Assembly (NCBI GenBank): GCA_026874595.1
Contig: CM049306.1
Location: 65,606,019-65,670,018 of the forward strand
Origin: Sipunculus nudus
Taxonomy: Eukaryota; Annelida; Sipuncula; Golfingiida; Sipunculidae
Direction: 5' to 3'
DNA: 64,000 nucleotides
Below are positions 10,624-21,435 of this stretch, in pieces. A program made the translations under genes and the position numbers. Within the stretch, counting starts at the first letter, position 1; every line of letters starts with the position of its first letter. The notes beneath the pieces are model-generated. The model was not told the origin of the DNA and did not search any database. It saw only the letters and a program-made list of their open reading frames with translations.

Positions 10624-11922
10624 ACAAGTGAACCATGGGTCATAACGCTCAGCCGATTAACATGTTGACAATATGTCCATGCACAGGCAACAGATTACTA
10701 TAATGTAAGTGGCATAATCATTCATGCATATTAGCTTATGTTCACCAAGACCCGTAAGCACATCAAATTTAAAAACAAGCCATCTAGCTTTCCTGAGAAA
10801 TCTGGTTATTCCTGAGAAAACTGGTAATTTGTATATACAATATTTCTGGGGTGCTCACACACCCCCCGTAACTTGGAGATTAGGTCACAGTGACCTAATT
10901 TCAGGTTTCTGAGAAGTTTTATGGAATTCTCAGGATGCAAAAGTTCATGATTCTAGCTATTACGGGTTCAGGGCAAAATAGTGATACTAGACACGACTGA
11001 ACATTTGCTGGTTCAAACCAGTCTTCAACAATTGATGAAACCATTTTTTACCAAAAGCACACCATGTTTCAGGACACTGGATGAATTTACAGGTGAAAAG
11101 CTGACACCATTGATTTGAGTTTGTCAGTGTAAAAAGTACATGTAAATGTGTTTGGAAAGATATAAAAAATACCGATGGCACGACAAGTCCTCAGGAACTG
11201 ACAAAACTATAGTAATGATCAATAATCCTATACTTTAGTATGATGTTCAGGACACTAGATGAAACCACAGTTGACAAACTGATACAACTGCTATCATGGA
11301 CTCTCTCAAAGTTAGAGGTAACAAGTTAAAGATTCTAGGTCTAAGGCCAAAAAAAATAAAAAGGTGTGGTTCTCAGGCACCGCCCGCTTCAATTTTAACC
11401 CCCCCACCCCCATCAACAATTTTTATTTTGATTTTTATCTTTCAAGAAGATGAATATTACAATTTATGTAGTGCTTTTTCCTGTTTTGCAAAAAAAATTG
11501 TTATTTTCATACTTTTCCCTGATTATATGACATTTTTATGGAGACACTCAAAAAAAGGTAAAAAATAAAATACTGCCCGCCCGCACTGATTTCTGAAAAA
11601 AAGAGCCTGAGAACCATACCTTATTTTTTTTTGGCCTAATGGTTATGATTTTAATGCCCTGATTTAGTATCAAATTTTCAATTATCAAGGGGGCACTTAT
11701 TAGCAACACAGCTTTGAGAATATGGGTAACAGAGACCTAATTTCCGGTTTCCAATGAGATTTTTCATGGACCTCCCTCGATGTCAGATTGAAAGATTCCA
11801 GGTCCAGCAGTTACGATTTGTGCCTGGTAGACAGACGGACAGACAGACAGCTAGGCAGACAGACGGACGCTGGACAAAGAGTGATCGCTTTTGCTCAGGT
11901 GACTTTCAGTCAGCTGAGCCAA
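10624..11922 (+). mobile_element. Family E element splitting the protein fossil (E-d)
   Basis: The left end is ACAAGTGAACCATGGGTCAT then CGCTCAGCCGA; the right end is TGCTCAGGTGAC TTTCA GTCAGCTGAGCC. The tail carries an ACAGACAGACAG microsatellite (11,828-11,872). It lies between the two coding parts of the fossil. The interior (pyrimidine block CCCCCCACCCCC at 11,400; repeated GGACACTGGATGAA / GGACACTAGATGAA) shows no protein. Confidence 0.75.
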
Positions 11923-11928
11923 AAACTT

Positions 11929-12603
11929 CTACCAGGGAAAGCTGCCTTTGTAAGACCATTAAGCCCAACAAAACCATTCTTAATATTTCCATATATGTCA
12001 GCACATGCCGCCCTCAAATATCTGAAGAGAAGCATGGATGATGTTCAAGAAATACAGGCTCGAAGTCCTGGCATGACAAAGGGAAAGACGTCTGCATGGA
12101 AAATGCTCAAAAAATGTCCGCAACTTCTTCACTAGCTTCACCAGATCAAGACATGGTACCAAGCCAAGCAACCATTGCCTCTGTTGAACATTTTGTCTGT
12201 AGACTGTTTGACAAAGTTTCAAGCTGACATTTGATCCAGGCAATTCGCTGCACCAAATTCAGGAAACTTAAGACCAATATTGATTCATTGCCACCAACAC
12301 AAGATGCCTTATTGCTCCATATCAAATGGGGAAATTATCAAACATTATTATGGAAACAGTGCCTTGAAACACACCCACAGCTACCTTTGGTAGGCTCATG
12401 GTTGATGGTACACTTCTACCCGAACTTCTCATCAAAGAGCCTGTGCAGGTCATTTGCTTTGCACTGACAGTTGAGAGGAAGGCACACAATTCAGAACATT
12501 GTCCGTGCCGCAGGAGGGACATATACTGTATAGGTGCTTATGGTTGTGCTCATTCAACATGGTGCAGGAACTCATTTACTAATAATAAAGATGACCAGAA
12601 TTA
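11929..12603 (+). pseudogene. Repeat-borne invertebrate protein fossil, C-terminal part
   Basis: Three successive frames carry one protein. First comes KLLPGKAAFVRPL ... ALKYLKRSMDDVQEIQAR to 12,135. A second frame gives VEHFVCRLFDKVSS and, after a stop, SLPPTQDALLLHIKWGNYQT then LLWKQCLETHPQLPL. A third frame from 12,398 gives MVDGTLLPELLIKEPVQVIC and a Cys-rich end (SEHCPCRRRDIYCIGAYGCA, CRN). The PPTxDALxxHxxRxxYQ core and CxCrxxxxxCxxxxxC tail go with the N-terminal module at 10.2 kb in one uncharacterised protein family. At least two frameshifts and one stop show it is inactive. Confidence 0.6.
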
Positions 12604-13050
12604 GGACTACTTACAACATAGGATATTGTTAGCTTGAGAGTTTAAAGTGATTTCCTTAGGACATATATGTGTATTACTTAGGGTCAATGGGATATTGTCC
12701 ATGTTTAACTCTCTCCAGACAATACTTGAAACAGCAAATGTAACGGTTATATACACATCTTTATTTCAATCCTTCACTCTTTGGTGTGGCATGAACATTA
12801 GTTTGTAGCATTTTTTCACACAAATGTTCCGTTTAGTGTTTCATATTTATTTGCCTCATATGTAAAACCTGACTTTTACTCGATTATCAAAAGCGTCAAT
12901 AAAAATCATCGAGGGCATATTTAAAAATGACAAACATCCTATTTCTATCCCTGAGGATTCCATTTAACCAGATATCATGATTGGCAGCTTCTACTCTGAG
13001 ATGTGCACACAATGTTTTCTGGAGCCCATATTCAGATTTTGCCACCTGAC
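12604..13050. other. No gene seen; 3' part of the TIR element
   Basis: AT-rich sequence between the end of the fossil and the right inverted repeat. I see no repeat family match and no coding potential. Confidence 0.5.
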
Positions 13051-13051
13051 T

Positions 13052-13409
13052 ATAATCAAAGCAAATGACTACAATAGAGCTTCAAGAAAAAATCAATAAC
13101 TAGCTTAATTTTCAAGCTTTTATTTTCAAATTTCAGATTTAAACAAATTAAATACTTATGTTAACATGCTGTGAAAATTAAATCAATGGTACTTACAGGA
13201 AAAAAAATGTGCCATGGTCAAATTTGGGCAAAATTTAAGGTACTGATTTTATTTTTATGCTAATCACTTAAAAATTTTTTACAAAATTCAGATCTAATTT
13301 TGGGTAAACAATTGAATCTTAATTAAACATAGTTATATATGTTAGGTGAGTAAATATTTTTCCGGATTTTTTACAAAGTCCATTTTGTTCGGGCCTATAA
13401 CTTTAAGAA
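13052..13409 (+). mobile_element. Family E copy E-b, third segment
   Basis: It resumes E text at ATAATCAAAGCAAATGACTAC, through AATTTCAGATTTAAACAAA and GTGCCATGGTCAAATTTGGG, up to CCTATAACTTTAAGAA, where family G begins. Confidence 0.75.
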
Positions 13410-14586
13410 ACTAGAATACGGGTAGTCGACAAGCGACTACGTGTATCCGCCAAAATCAGAGAAGGACGGGTGAAGTGAGGCATGGATTAAGTGGCAAGGG
13501 GAAATAGAGTTACATGTGTTACATATTAGAATGGATCTCTGCCACATAAACATGACTGTAGGTGGCGCCACCTGTTATTTGAACGAGAAACTATCCAAGA
13601 TGTATACACATGCAAAATTTCATGTGGGAAAGTCAAACCACTGCAGAGGTGAGTGATTTTTATTCCACAGCAGACAAACAGATGGACGCTGTGCAAAAAT
13701 GGCTGCAGGTGGCGCCACCGTTTTTGTGTATTTTATAAAGATATCCAAGGGCTACATTTGTGTAAATATTTTTTCCTGATTGGTCAAACGAGTCCAGAGA
13801 TATAAGCATTAATGTCTGCAGCGTGAACGTGAATGTAGGTGGTGCCACCTGTCATAAAATCAAGGAAGCTATCTAGGATGTATACGCATGCCGAATTTCA
13901 GGTGAATTAGTCAAACCACCCCAGAGATATGAGTGATTTTAACCTAAGGCAGACAAACAGATGGATGCTGTGTGGAAATTGCTGCAGGTGGCACCACCAT
14001 TTTTGTTTATGTTATAAAGCTATCCAAGGGCTACATTTGTGTAAAAAATTTTCCTGATCGGTCCAACAGTTCCCGAGATATGAGCTTTGATGTCTGCAGC
14101 GTTAAGGTGAATGTAGGTGGCGCCACCTGTCATAAAATCAAGGAAGCTATCTAGGATGTATACACATGCAAAATTTTAGATGGATAAGTCCAACCAATGC
14201 AGAGATATGAGAGTTTTTATCCTAAGGCAGATGAACAGATGGACGCTGTGCAAAAATGGTCACAGGTGGCACCACCATTTTTAGTGTATGTTATAAAACT
14301 TTGCAAGGGCTTCATTTGTGCAAAAACTTTAGCCTTATCAGTCAACAGTTCCAAAGATATGTGGGTTTATGTGTGGAAACAGACACACAAATGGACACTG
14401 GGCAGAGAGGAAAGATCAGAGGTCAACCAAAAATGAGGGCGCAGCAGTTCACATGTGACCGATCATAATTCTGAATTTTAAAAAATTCTGCCCAGTGGTT
14501 ATGGAGGAGTTCTGCGGCATTGGCGGCAGCGTCGGCATCCAACTGAAAACATAGTATCCAAAAAACTCTGTTTTTGGCGGATACAA
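13410..14586 (+). mobile_element. Family G element, complete copy (G1)
   Basis: The left end is ACTAGAATACGG plus a perfect hairpin GTAGTCG-ACAAG-CGACTAC (13,422-13,440) and GTATCCGCCAAAA (13,443-13,455). The right end is a hairpin GTATCC ... GGCGGATAC (14,554-14,584). The left GTATCCGCCAAAA is the inverse of TTTTGGCGGATAC on the right. At 1.18 kb it matches the copy at 23,677-24,847 in length and order. The interior is a tandem core, with no gene. Confidence 0.8.
13561..14276 (+). repeat. Tandem core of G1 punctuated by GGTGGCGCCACC
   Basis: The 12-bp palindrome or a one-base variant starts at 13,561, 13,708, 13,838, 13,987, 14,116 and 14,265, so spacing alternates about 148 and 130 bp (dimer 278 bp). 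One half carries CTGTCATAAAATCAAG after the palindrome; the other carries ATTTTTGTGTATGTTATAAA. Both halves then read GCAAAATTT ... GTCAAAC ... GAGATATGAG, so they are diverged duplicates. Confidence 0.85.
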
Positions 14587-15308
14587 TGATTGTAGCTGGT
14601 ATCACCAGTCTGATGTACAACGAAGAGATATACAATTATACCCAATGTCAGACTGATATGTCAAACCCCTCCTGTGAAATAAGCAGGGACATACACTGTG
14701 CAAAAAATATTGTAGGTGGCGCCACCAGTCTTGTACACTATAAAGCTACCCGATATGAATAAAATTGCCCAATTTTAGGCTGATGTATCAAATTCCTCTG
14801 TAGAAATAAGCAGGCGCATACACTGCAAAAGTCAATGTAGGTGGCACCACCTGTCTTGTAAATGAGAATACCATCAAAGACGCATAGACAGGTCAAAATA
14901 TCAGTCCAATACATCAATTTCCCCAGAGTTTGATGCACTGGGCTGAAAAGGCTTAGGTGAGTAAGGCAGCTGCCCCGAGTGACCTGTGACAAATTGCTGC
15001 CTCAAGCTACTGCACTGAGTGAACTCTTGACCTGCATCTGGCTAGACTGAGTGAACTTTTGACCTGTACCTGGCTGCACTGAGTGAACTCCTGACCTATA
15101 CCTGGCTGCACTTCTTCCAATCACGGCACTGTGCCAAAACTATTTATAGAGCTGACATCATCTTGGCTAATGGCCAACATCAAGGCACTGGCAATAAGCC
15201 AATATTAAACCAAGTGCTGCCATCTGTATGAAAAAGTGGTCCCTACTTGAAATAATTTTGTAATTTATTTTCCTAATACAAAATGCTTTTCAGCTGACTT
15301 TTTATAAA
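14587..15308 (+). repeat. Block M, dispersed repeat with a ~41-bp minisatellite
   Basis: It begins with GATTGTAGCTGGTATCACCA and contains two GGTGGCGCCACC-type palindromes (14,715; 14,838). Around 15,000-15,112 three units of CTGAGTGAACTCTTGACCTG ... CCTGGCTGCA are in tandem. The same block reappears at 26,863-27,720, also right after a G-type 3' hairpin, so the two junctions were probably copied together. Confidence 0.75.
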
Positions 15309-16775
15309 ACTAGACGTGTCGGAACGACACGAATGCCCCCGCCTTGGGCAAATTAGAAACATTTGTAAAATTTGGAAAATTTTTTAAGTTCAGGAGGTGT
15401 CGTATGGTCAAAAGTAGGTCAACAAGGGCAAAATGCAAACTCGATCTGTAACGGGTCATTATCAAGCAACACACCAAAAATCATGCCAGTATATGCAGGC
15501 ATTGTGACAAAAAGTCCATACATGTGCATTTTCCATAAAAATTTCTGTCTTTCATGAAATTTTCTATGTTTAGGAGCCCTAAAACAATCAAAAGTAGGTC
15601 AACCGGGATGAAACGCAAACTCGATCTGTAACTGTCATTATCAGTACAAAAAAGTCAGTACATATGCATTTGTTATGAAAATTTATATTTTTCATGAAAC
15701 TTTCTATGTTCAGGAGCAGTCAAATGGTCAAAAGTAGGTCAACTGAGACAAAACAAGAACTCGATCTGTAACTGGTCATTATCTGCCTACACACCAAAAA
15801 TCAGGCCTGAATCTGCAGGCACTGCAAAAAAAAGTCCATACATGTGCACCTTTTTATGAAATTTTCTATGTTAGAGCACTGTCAACATTGAAAATTTATA
15901 TTTTTCATGAAACTTTCTATGTTCAGGAGCAGTCAAATGGTCAAAAGTAGGTCAACTGGGACAAAACGTGAACTTGATCTGTAACTGGTCATTATCTGCC
16001 CACACACCAAAAATCAGGCCAATATCTGCAGGTATTGTGAAGAAAAGTCTGTACAAGTGTATTTGTCATGAAAATATATATTTTACATGAAATTTTCTAT
16101 GTTTAGGAGCCGTAAAACAGTCAAAAGTTGGTCAACCGGGACGAAATGCGAACTCCATCTGTAACTGGTCAATATCTGCCAACACCAAAAATCAGGCCAA
16201 TATCTGCAGGCATTGCCAAAAAAGGTCCGTACATGTGTATTTGTCATGAAATTTCATATTTTCATGTAATTTTCTATGTTCAGGAGCCTTAAAACGGTCA
16301 AAAGTAGGTCAACCAGGACGAAACGTGAACTCGATCTGTAACTGGTCTATATCTGCCCACACACCAAAAATTTGGCCAATATCTGCAGGTATTGCGAAAA
16401 AAAGTCTGTACATGTGTATCTGTCATGAATATTTCTATTTTTCATGAAATTTTCTAAGTTTAGGAGCCGTAAAACGGTCAAAAGTAGGTCAACCAGGACG
16501 AAACGTGAACTTGATCTGTAACTGGTCTATATCTGTCCACACACCAAAAATCAGGCCAACATCTGCAGGCACAGCGAAAAAAAGTCCGTACATGTGTATT
16601 TGTCATGAAATTTCAAATTTTTCATGAAAATTTCTAAGTTTAGGAGCCGTAAAACGGTCAAAAGTAGGTCAACCGGGACGAACGCGAACTCGATCTGTAA
16701 CTGGTCTATATCTGCTCACACACCAAAAATCAGGCCAATACCTGCAGGCATTGCGAAAGAAAGTCCGTACATGTC
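15309..16775 (+). mobile_element. Family K element with eight ~180-bp tandem units
   Basis: The left end is ACTAGA plus a perfect hairpin CGTGTCG-GAA-CGACACG (15,315-15,331). Inside, CAAAAGTAGGTCAAC recurs eight times at about 178-180 bp, with two irregular intervals near 141 and 213 bp. Each unit has ACTCGATCTGTAACTGGTC, CAAAAATCAGGCCAATATC and CATGAAATTTTCTATG. The right end is not preserved: at about 16,776 the text turns into family G. No protein is encoded; the longest frames span unit boundaries. Confidence 0.75.
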
Positions 16776-17802
16776 TGCAGCCAAATTGTGTAAGAAGGTT
16801 GCCCCCCCCACCACAAAATCCAGAAAGCCATCCAAGTTGTATACATATGCAAAATTTAAGGCAGATAAGTCAAACCACTACATGTATATGAGTGATTTTA
16901 GCCCGTGGCAGACAATCAGATGGACGCTGAGCAAAAATGGTTGCAGGTGACGCCACCAGTTTTGCGTATGATAAAGAGCTATGTGAGAACTATACACATG
17001 CAAAACTTTGGCCTAATTGGTCAAACGGTTCCCAAGATATGAGCTTGGATGTCTGCTGCATAAACTAGACTGCAGGTGGCGCCACCTGTCATAAAATCAA
17101 GAGAGCTGTCGGGAATGTATAAACCTGCAAAATTTTAGCCAGATATGTCAAACTACTGCCGAGATATGAGTGATTTTAGCCCATGGCAGACAAACAGACA
17201 GGAGCTGTGCAAAAATGGCTGCAGGTGGTGCCACCAGTTTTGCGTATGATAAAGAGCTATGTGAGATCTATACACATGCAAAATTTTGGCCCAATCGGTC
17301 AAACGGTTTCTGAGATATGAGCTTGGATGTCTGCAGCGTAAACTTGAATGTAGGTGGCGCCACCTGTCATAAAATAAGAAAAGCTATCCAGGATGTATAC
17401 GCATGCAGAATTTCAGGTGAATTAGTCAAGTCACTGCAGAGATATGAGTGATTTTAACCCAAGGCAGAAGAACAGATGAACACTGTGCAAACATGGTTGC
17501 AGGTGGCGCCACCATTTTTTGTGTATGTTATAAAGCTCTCCAAGGGCTACATTTGTGCAAAAACTTTATGTGTGGGTTTATGTGTGGAAACAGACGCACA
17601 AACATACGCAAAGCGCAGAGGATAGGTCAGAGGTCAAGACAAAATCGGGGCGCAGCAGTTCACATGATACCCGAACATAATCCCGGGTTCTGTAAAATTC
17701 CGCCAAGCGGTTACGGAGGAGTTCTCCGGACACCTACGCGGCGGCGGCGGCGTGCAGCTGAAAACGTAGTATCCGCAAAACTCTGTTTTGGCGGATACAA
17801 TT
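16776..17802 (+). mobile_element. Family G copy lacking its left end
   Basis: It contains palindromes at about 16,945 (variant), 17,076, 17,224 (variant), 17,353 and 17,502 with G-type spacing. It ends in the 3' hairpin GTATCCGCAAAAC ... GTTTTGGCGGATAC (17,769-17,798). The hairpin is preceded by a GC-rich patch (GCGGCGGCGGCGGCG near 17,738) that also precedes the hairpin in other G copies. Confidence 0.75.
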
Positions 17803-18589
17803 TATGTGTGAGATTTAAGATTTGGCCCAGTGGTTTTTGAGAAGAAGATCTTTGTAGCCACTGAGCTAAAATGGGCTGTTATGGCATATGACTAAATTCA
17901 GCTTCCCATAACTTAGCCAAAAGTAACTGAAAAGAGACCATTTGAACAAACTTCAGAAAGCACTACCCTAGGATCATTTCTGTGCAATATTAAACATTTT
18001 GGCCATATGGTTTCAGAGTAGAAGTTTCTTGTAGCCCTCAGTGTGATACAGGCACTGATGACCCCATACAAAAAAAGGCCGATGCAGGTGGCGCCACCAA
18101 TACCTCAATTTTAGACATGACTTATGTGACCAACATTGGCACAAAATTTGGTGATGATGGCTCCAGCCATTTGTGAGATTTAAATTTTAATATGCTTTTT
18201 TGCACAGTTAACAAAGTTCAACCTCCTGTAACTCAGTAAAAAATCTCTGAACTGGAACCATTTAAACAAACTTGAGAAAGATTGTTCCAGGGATCATTTC
18301 TGTGAAATATTGGACAATTTGGCTGGACAGTTTCAGAGAAGAAGATTTTTAAAGCTTTTTTAGCTTTTTCCCTATAAAATCTAAGAAAATGCAGTTAGAA
18401 AAATATAAAGAAAGATATAGTTTTTTGGATGACTGATTATTTGCAAAAAATTTGGTGATGCTAGCTCCTGCCGTTTTTGAGATAGCTATGGTTAACGTAC
18501 AGACGACGCACGATGCACTACGCACAACACACGACGCACGATGGACGACGCTGCACCATCGCAAAAGCTCACAGTTTCGCTAAAAATAC
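17803..18589 (+). repeat. Family H repeat with intact 3' end
   Basis: The body has TGGCCCAGTGGTTTTTGAG, a GGTGGCGCCACCAATACCTC site near 18,089 and CAACCTCCTGTAACTCAG. The end runs from TTTTTAAAGCTTTTTTAGC to CATCGCAAAAGCTCAC and GCTAA. The same order is seen at 28,350-28,995. 18,450-18,861 is duplicated at 20,611-21,022. Confidence 0.8.
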
Positions 18590-18943
18590 AGGTGGCGCCA
18601 CCAGTCTGCAGAAACTGATGAAACACTCCATGATCAATATGCATGCTAAGAATCATGGTGATCAATGCATCAGTTGTTCAGATACTTGAGCTTTTGTATC
18701 AAATTTTTCATTATTCTTGGGGGTACTTAGGAGCCCCATAGCTTGAAGAACTTGGGTAACAGAGACCCAATTCCAGGTTTCCAAGGAGATTTTCATGGAC
18801 CTCTCTGGATGTAAAGTTTGAGATTTCCAGGTCCAGTGGTAACGATTTGTGCCTTGTTAACAGACAGACGGCTGGATGGCAGGATGGACTAAGGACAAAG
18901 AGTGATCGCTATAGCTCAGATGACTAACAGTCAACTGAGCTAA
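18590..18943 (+). repeat. E-type ~340-bp core unit with E-type 3' hairpin
   Basis: It starts CAGGTGGCGCCACCAGTC and continues with CTGCAGAAACTGATGAAAC, the unit tandemly repeated at 29.2-30.2 kb. It ends in AGCTCAGATGAC TAACA GTCAACTGAGCT plus AA, an E-type terminal hairpin with compensated changes in the stem relative to E-a. Confidence 0.75.
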
Positions 18944-19280
18944 AAAAACTGCTGAAGCTACTAAAGCAGTACAAGGTGGGCTATGTACATAGTTGCCGGA
19001 TCAGACAGGTGTTGGCTGGGAAGTATCTGCCTTTAGATAGCAGTAATTGCCATACTCATATTACAGCACCTTCTGTACATGACCACATACAAAGTAACTG
19101 TATGAGGGCAGGGCCTTGTATGACTTCATTGGAGACCTTGATTAAAGGCCAGTTTTCATAGATGTCAGGGTACTCCAACTTAGGCCAGCATCTGGGATTG
19201 TCTGACCACAAAGAACCCTCAATAGCACATGGATCAGGCAGCACTCTACCATCATCTGTGGTCAATTTGCTCATATACAC
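18944..19280 (-). pseudogene. Fossil of a SWIM/YqaJ-type invertebrate protein (fragment)
   Basis: Read on the minus strand from 19,280, the frame gives SKLTTDDGRVLPDPCAIEGS, then LWSDNPRCWPKLEYPDIYEN. After a frameshift near 19,120 it continues KSYKALPSYSYFVCGHVQKV and, past a TAA, YEYGNYCYLKADTSQP. The order W(S)xxP...DIYxY...LKxYKSLxxYxxFxxGxV...fLKAxVxPSQ is one I associate with large uncharacterised mollusc and cnidarian proteins that carry SWIM zinc fingers and YqaJ-like nuclease domains. Neither of those domains is preserved here, so this rests on the preceding conserved segment only. It has at least one frameshift and two stops and sits between repeats. The assignment is from memory of the family. 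Confidence 0.5.
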
Positions 19281-19729
19281 CTGCTGGTGTTAATTGCTGG
19301 GCATATGAGGTGCTTTGTAAACTAAAGTTGAGTTTGATTGTAAACATTCTGAAGGAAGCGTGGAGGCAGCAGGAAACCCAGTGCATATCAATGAGGTCAG
19401 GTCATATTACATTGAGCACGCAGAAATAGGTCTATATAGGACAAAAAGTTTTCCACTGAGATTTATGCAGCATCTCCCTGAATGTCATGTAGGAATATTT
19501 TTGGCCAAATGGATACAATGTTTGCCTTGTCTGAATCTTTGGGTGCTCAAAATCATGTTTTTGGTGTAATTGGCAAAATTTAGGTCACCATGTCCTGCTT
19601 CCAGGTTTCAAAGGAGACTGGCTAAGGACCTCCCAGGATGTCCATTTAGAAGTTCTAAGGTCAAACAGTTACAGATTGTGCCATATTAACAGCAAGACTA
19701 CTTTATTTAAAGGTATCAAAAATAGAGAA
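19281..19729. other. No gene seen; possible further remains of the fossil, unassigned
   Basis: There are short frames on the plus strand only (19,229-19,429; 19,360-19,569) with no recognisable features. It could hold the degraded N-terminal region of the neighbouring fossil. Confidence 0.35.
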
Positions 19730-20199
19730 ACAAGGGACCATTGGATCACTGAGACTGCTCAGATTAAGTTGATCTTGAAGGTTAAAATCTAAAATGATAT
19801 CAAATGGAGAAAAAGTCTGAGAGGAAGAGGTTATATTGGCCATGGTTTGTTGTAATGACTGTGTAGGACAATATCAACTTATTCAAGTACAACAACACAT
19901 TGTGTTAAGTTGACTGATGTATTGTGTTACTGTTCTTGATTCTAAGAATGTACATATAGAAAAGGTATCTTAATCCAAAGGTATCATATATACTCGCATA
20001 TTGTATTAGGGAAAAAATTATTTCATTGTATTATTAGCAGAAGCAGAAGAAAATGAAGGAGAAGGTGGTTGACATCTACAATACAAACCATATCTTAGAT
20101 TTAACCTATTAAAATATTATACATACAAATCCTTGGTATTTATAAATAAATCCTGCTGGACAATAGACAAGGCCTACAGGCCTAATGCGAACCTGTGCA
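19730..20199 (+). mobile_element. Family E 5' end, truncated copy
   Basis: ACAAGGGACCATTGGATCAC and TGCTCAGATTAAGTTGA are followed by TTGAAGGTTAAAATCTAAAA, the same order as at 1,204 and 6,424. No E 3' end follows. The rest is AT-rich and unassigned. Confidence 0.55.
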
Positions 20200-20610
20200 G
20201 AGTTTGGGAGTATGAATGGAGGTTTATCTTTAAAATTGAATACTGATCCTTTTATGTCCTGCATATCTACCTTAATCATTTTGATTTCAGCAAAATGGAC
20301 ATTTCGGACCTGCAAGTTTCAGACTAGGACATTTTAAAACTAGAATATGGGTAGTCAACAAGCGACTATGTGTATCCACAGAAATCAGTGTTGGACGGGT
20401 GAAGTGAGGCATGGAATAAGTCGCAAGGGGAATAGAGTCAGGTGTGTTGCATATTAGCACGAATGTCTGCCGCGTAAACGTGAATGAAGGTGGTGCCACC
20501 TGTCATAAAATCGATAAAATTGTTCAGGATGTATAAACCTGCAAAATTTCTGGTGAAAAAGTCAAACCACTGCTGAGATATGAGTGATTTTATCCCAAGG
20601 CAGATGAACA
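20200..20610 (+). repeat. Duplicated block X (first copy)
   Basis: The block from GAGTTTGGGAGTATGAATGG to CCAAGGCAGATGAACA includes a G-type left end (ACTAGAATATGG at 20,338). It is nearly identical to 21,026-21,435, differing by about one indel and a few substitutions. Confidence 0.85.
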
Positions 20611-21022
20611 ATTTGGTGATGCTAGCTCCTGCCGTTTTTGAGATAGCTATGGTTAACGTACAGACGACGCACGATGCACTACGCACAACACACGACGCAC
20701 GATGGACGATGCTGCACCATCGCAAAAGCTCACAGTTTCGCTAAAAATACAGGTGGCGCCACCAGTCTGCAGAAACTGATGAAACACTCCATGATCAATA
20801 TGCATGCTAAGAATCATGGTGATCAATGCATCAGTTGTTCAGATACTTGAGCTTTTGTATCAAATTTTTCATTATTCTTGGGGGTACTTAGGAGCCCCAT
20901 AGCTTGAAGAACTTGGGTAACAGAGACCCAATTCCAGGTTTCCAAGGAGATTTTCATGGACCTCTCTGGATGTAAAGTTTGAGATTTCCAGGTCCAGTGG
21001 TAACGATTTGTGCCTTGTTAAC
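20611..21022 (+). repeat. Block Y', copy of 18,450-18,861 lying between the two X copies
   Basis: It runs from ATTTGGTGATGCTAGCTC through the family H end and the E-type unit to GTGCCTTGTTAAC. It is essentially the same text as 18,450-18,861 at a constant offset of 2,161 bp. Confidence 0.85.
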
Positions 21023-21025
21023 CTT

Positions 21026-21435
21026 GAGTTTGGGAGTATGAATGGAGGTTTATCTTTAAAATTGAATACTGATCCTTTTATGTCCTGCATATCTACCTTA
21101 ATCATTTTGATTTCAGCAAAATGGACATTCCGGACCTGCAAGTTTCAGACTAGGACATTTTAAAACTAGAATATGGGTAGTCAACAAGCGACTATGTGTA
21201 TCCACAGAAATCAGTGTTGGACGGGTGAAGTGAGGCATGGAATAAGTGGCAAGGGGAATAGAGTCAGGTGTGTTGCATATTAGCACGAATGTCTGCCGCG
21301 TAAACGTGAATGAAGGTGGTGCCACCTGTCATAAAATCGTTAAATTGTTCAGGATGTATAAACCTGCAAAATTTCTGGTGAAAAAGTCAAACCACTGCTG
21401 AGATATGAGTGATTTTATCCCAAGGCAGATGAACA
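21026..21435 (+). repeat. Duplicated block X' (second copy)
   Basis: Second copy of X. Here the G text continues normally past GCAGATGAACAGATGG, so X' is the uninterrupted version and X was cut by Y'. Confidence 0.85.

Larger units (their letters stand above)
9510..13051 (+). mobile_element. 3.5-kb TIR-bounded DNA element carrying a gene fossil
   Basis: The left end AGTCAGGGGGCAAATCCTG and the right end, read inward on the minus strand as AGTCAGGTGGCAAAATCTG, form ~18-bp inverted repeats. Both flanks are family E-b sequence that joins up when the element is removed, so the boundaries mark an insertion. The duplicated target may be TGTAATC (left) and TATAATC (right), but slippage at the left side makes its length unclear, so I assign no superfamily. 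It contains the protein fossil at 10,245-12,603 and a nested E element. Confidence 0.65.
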
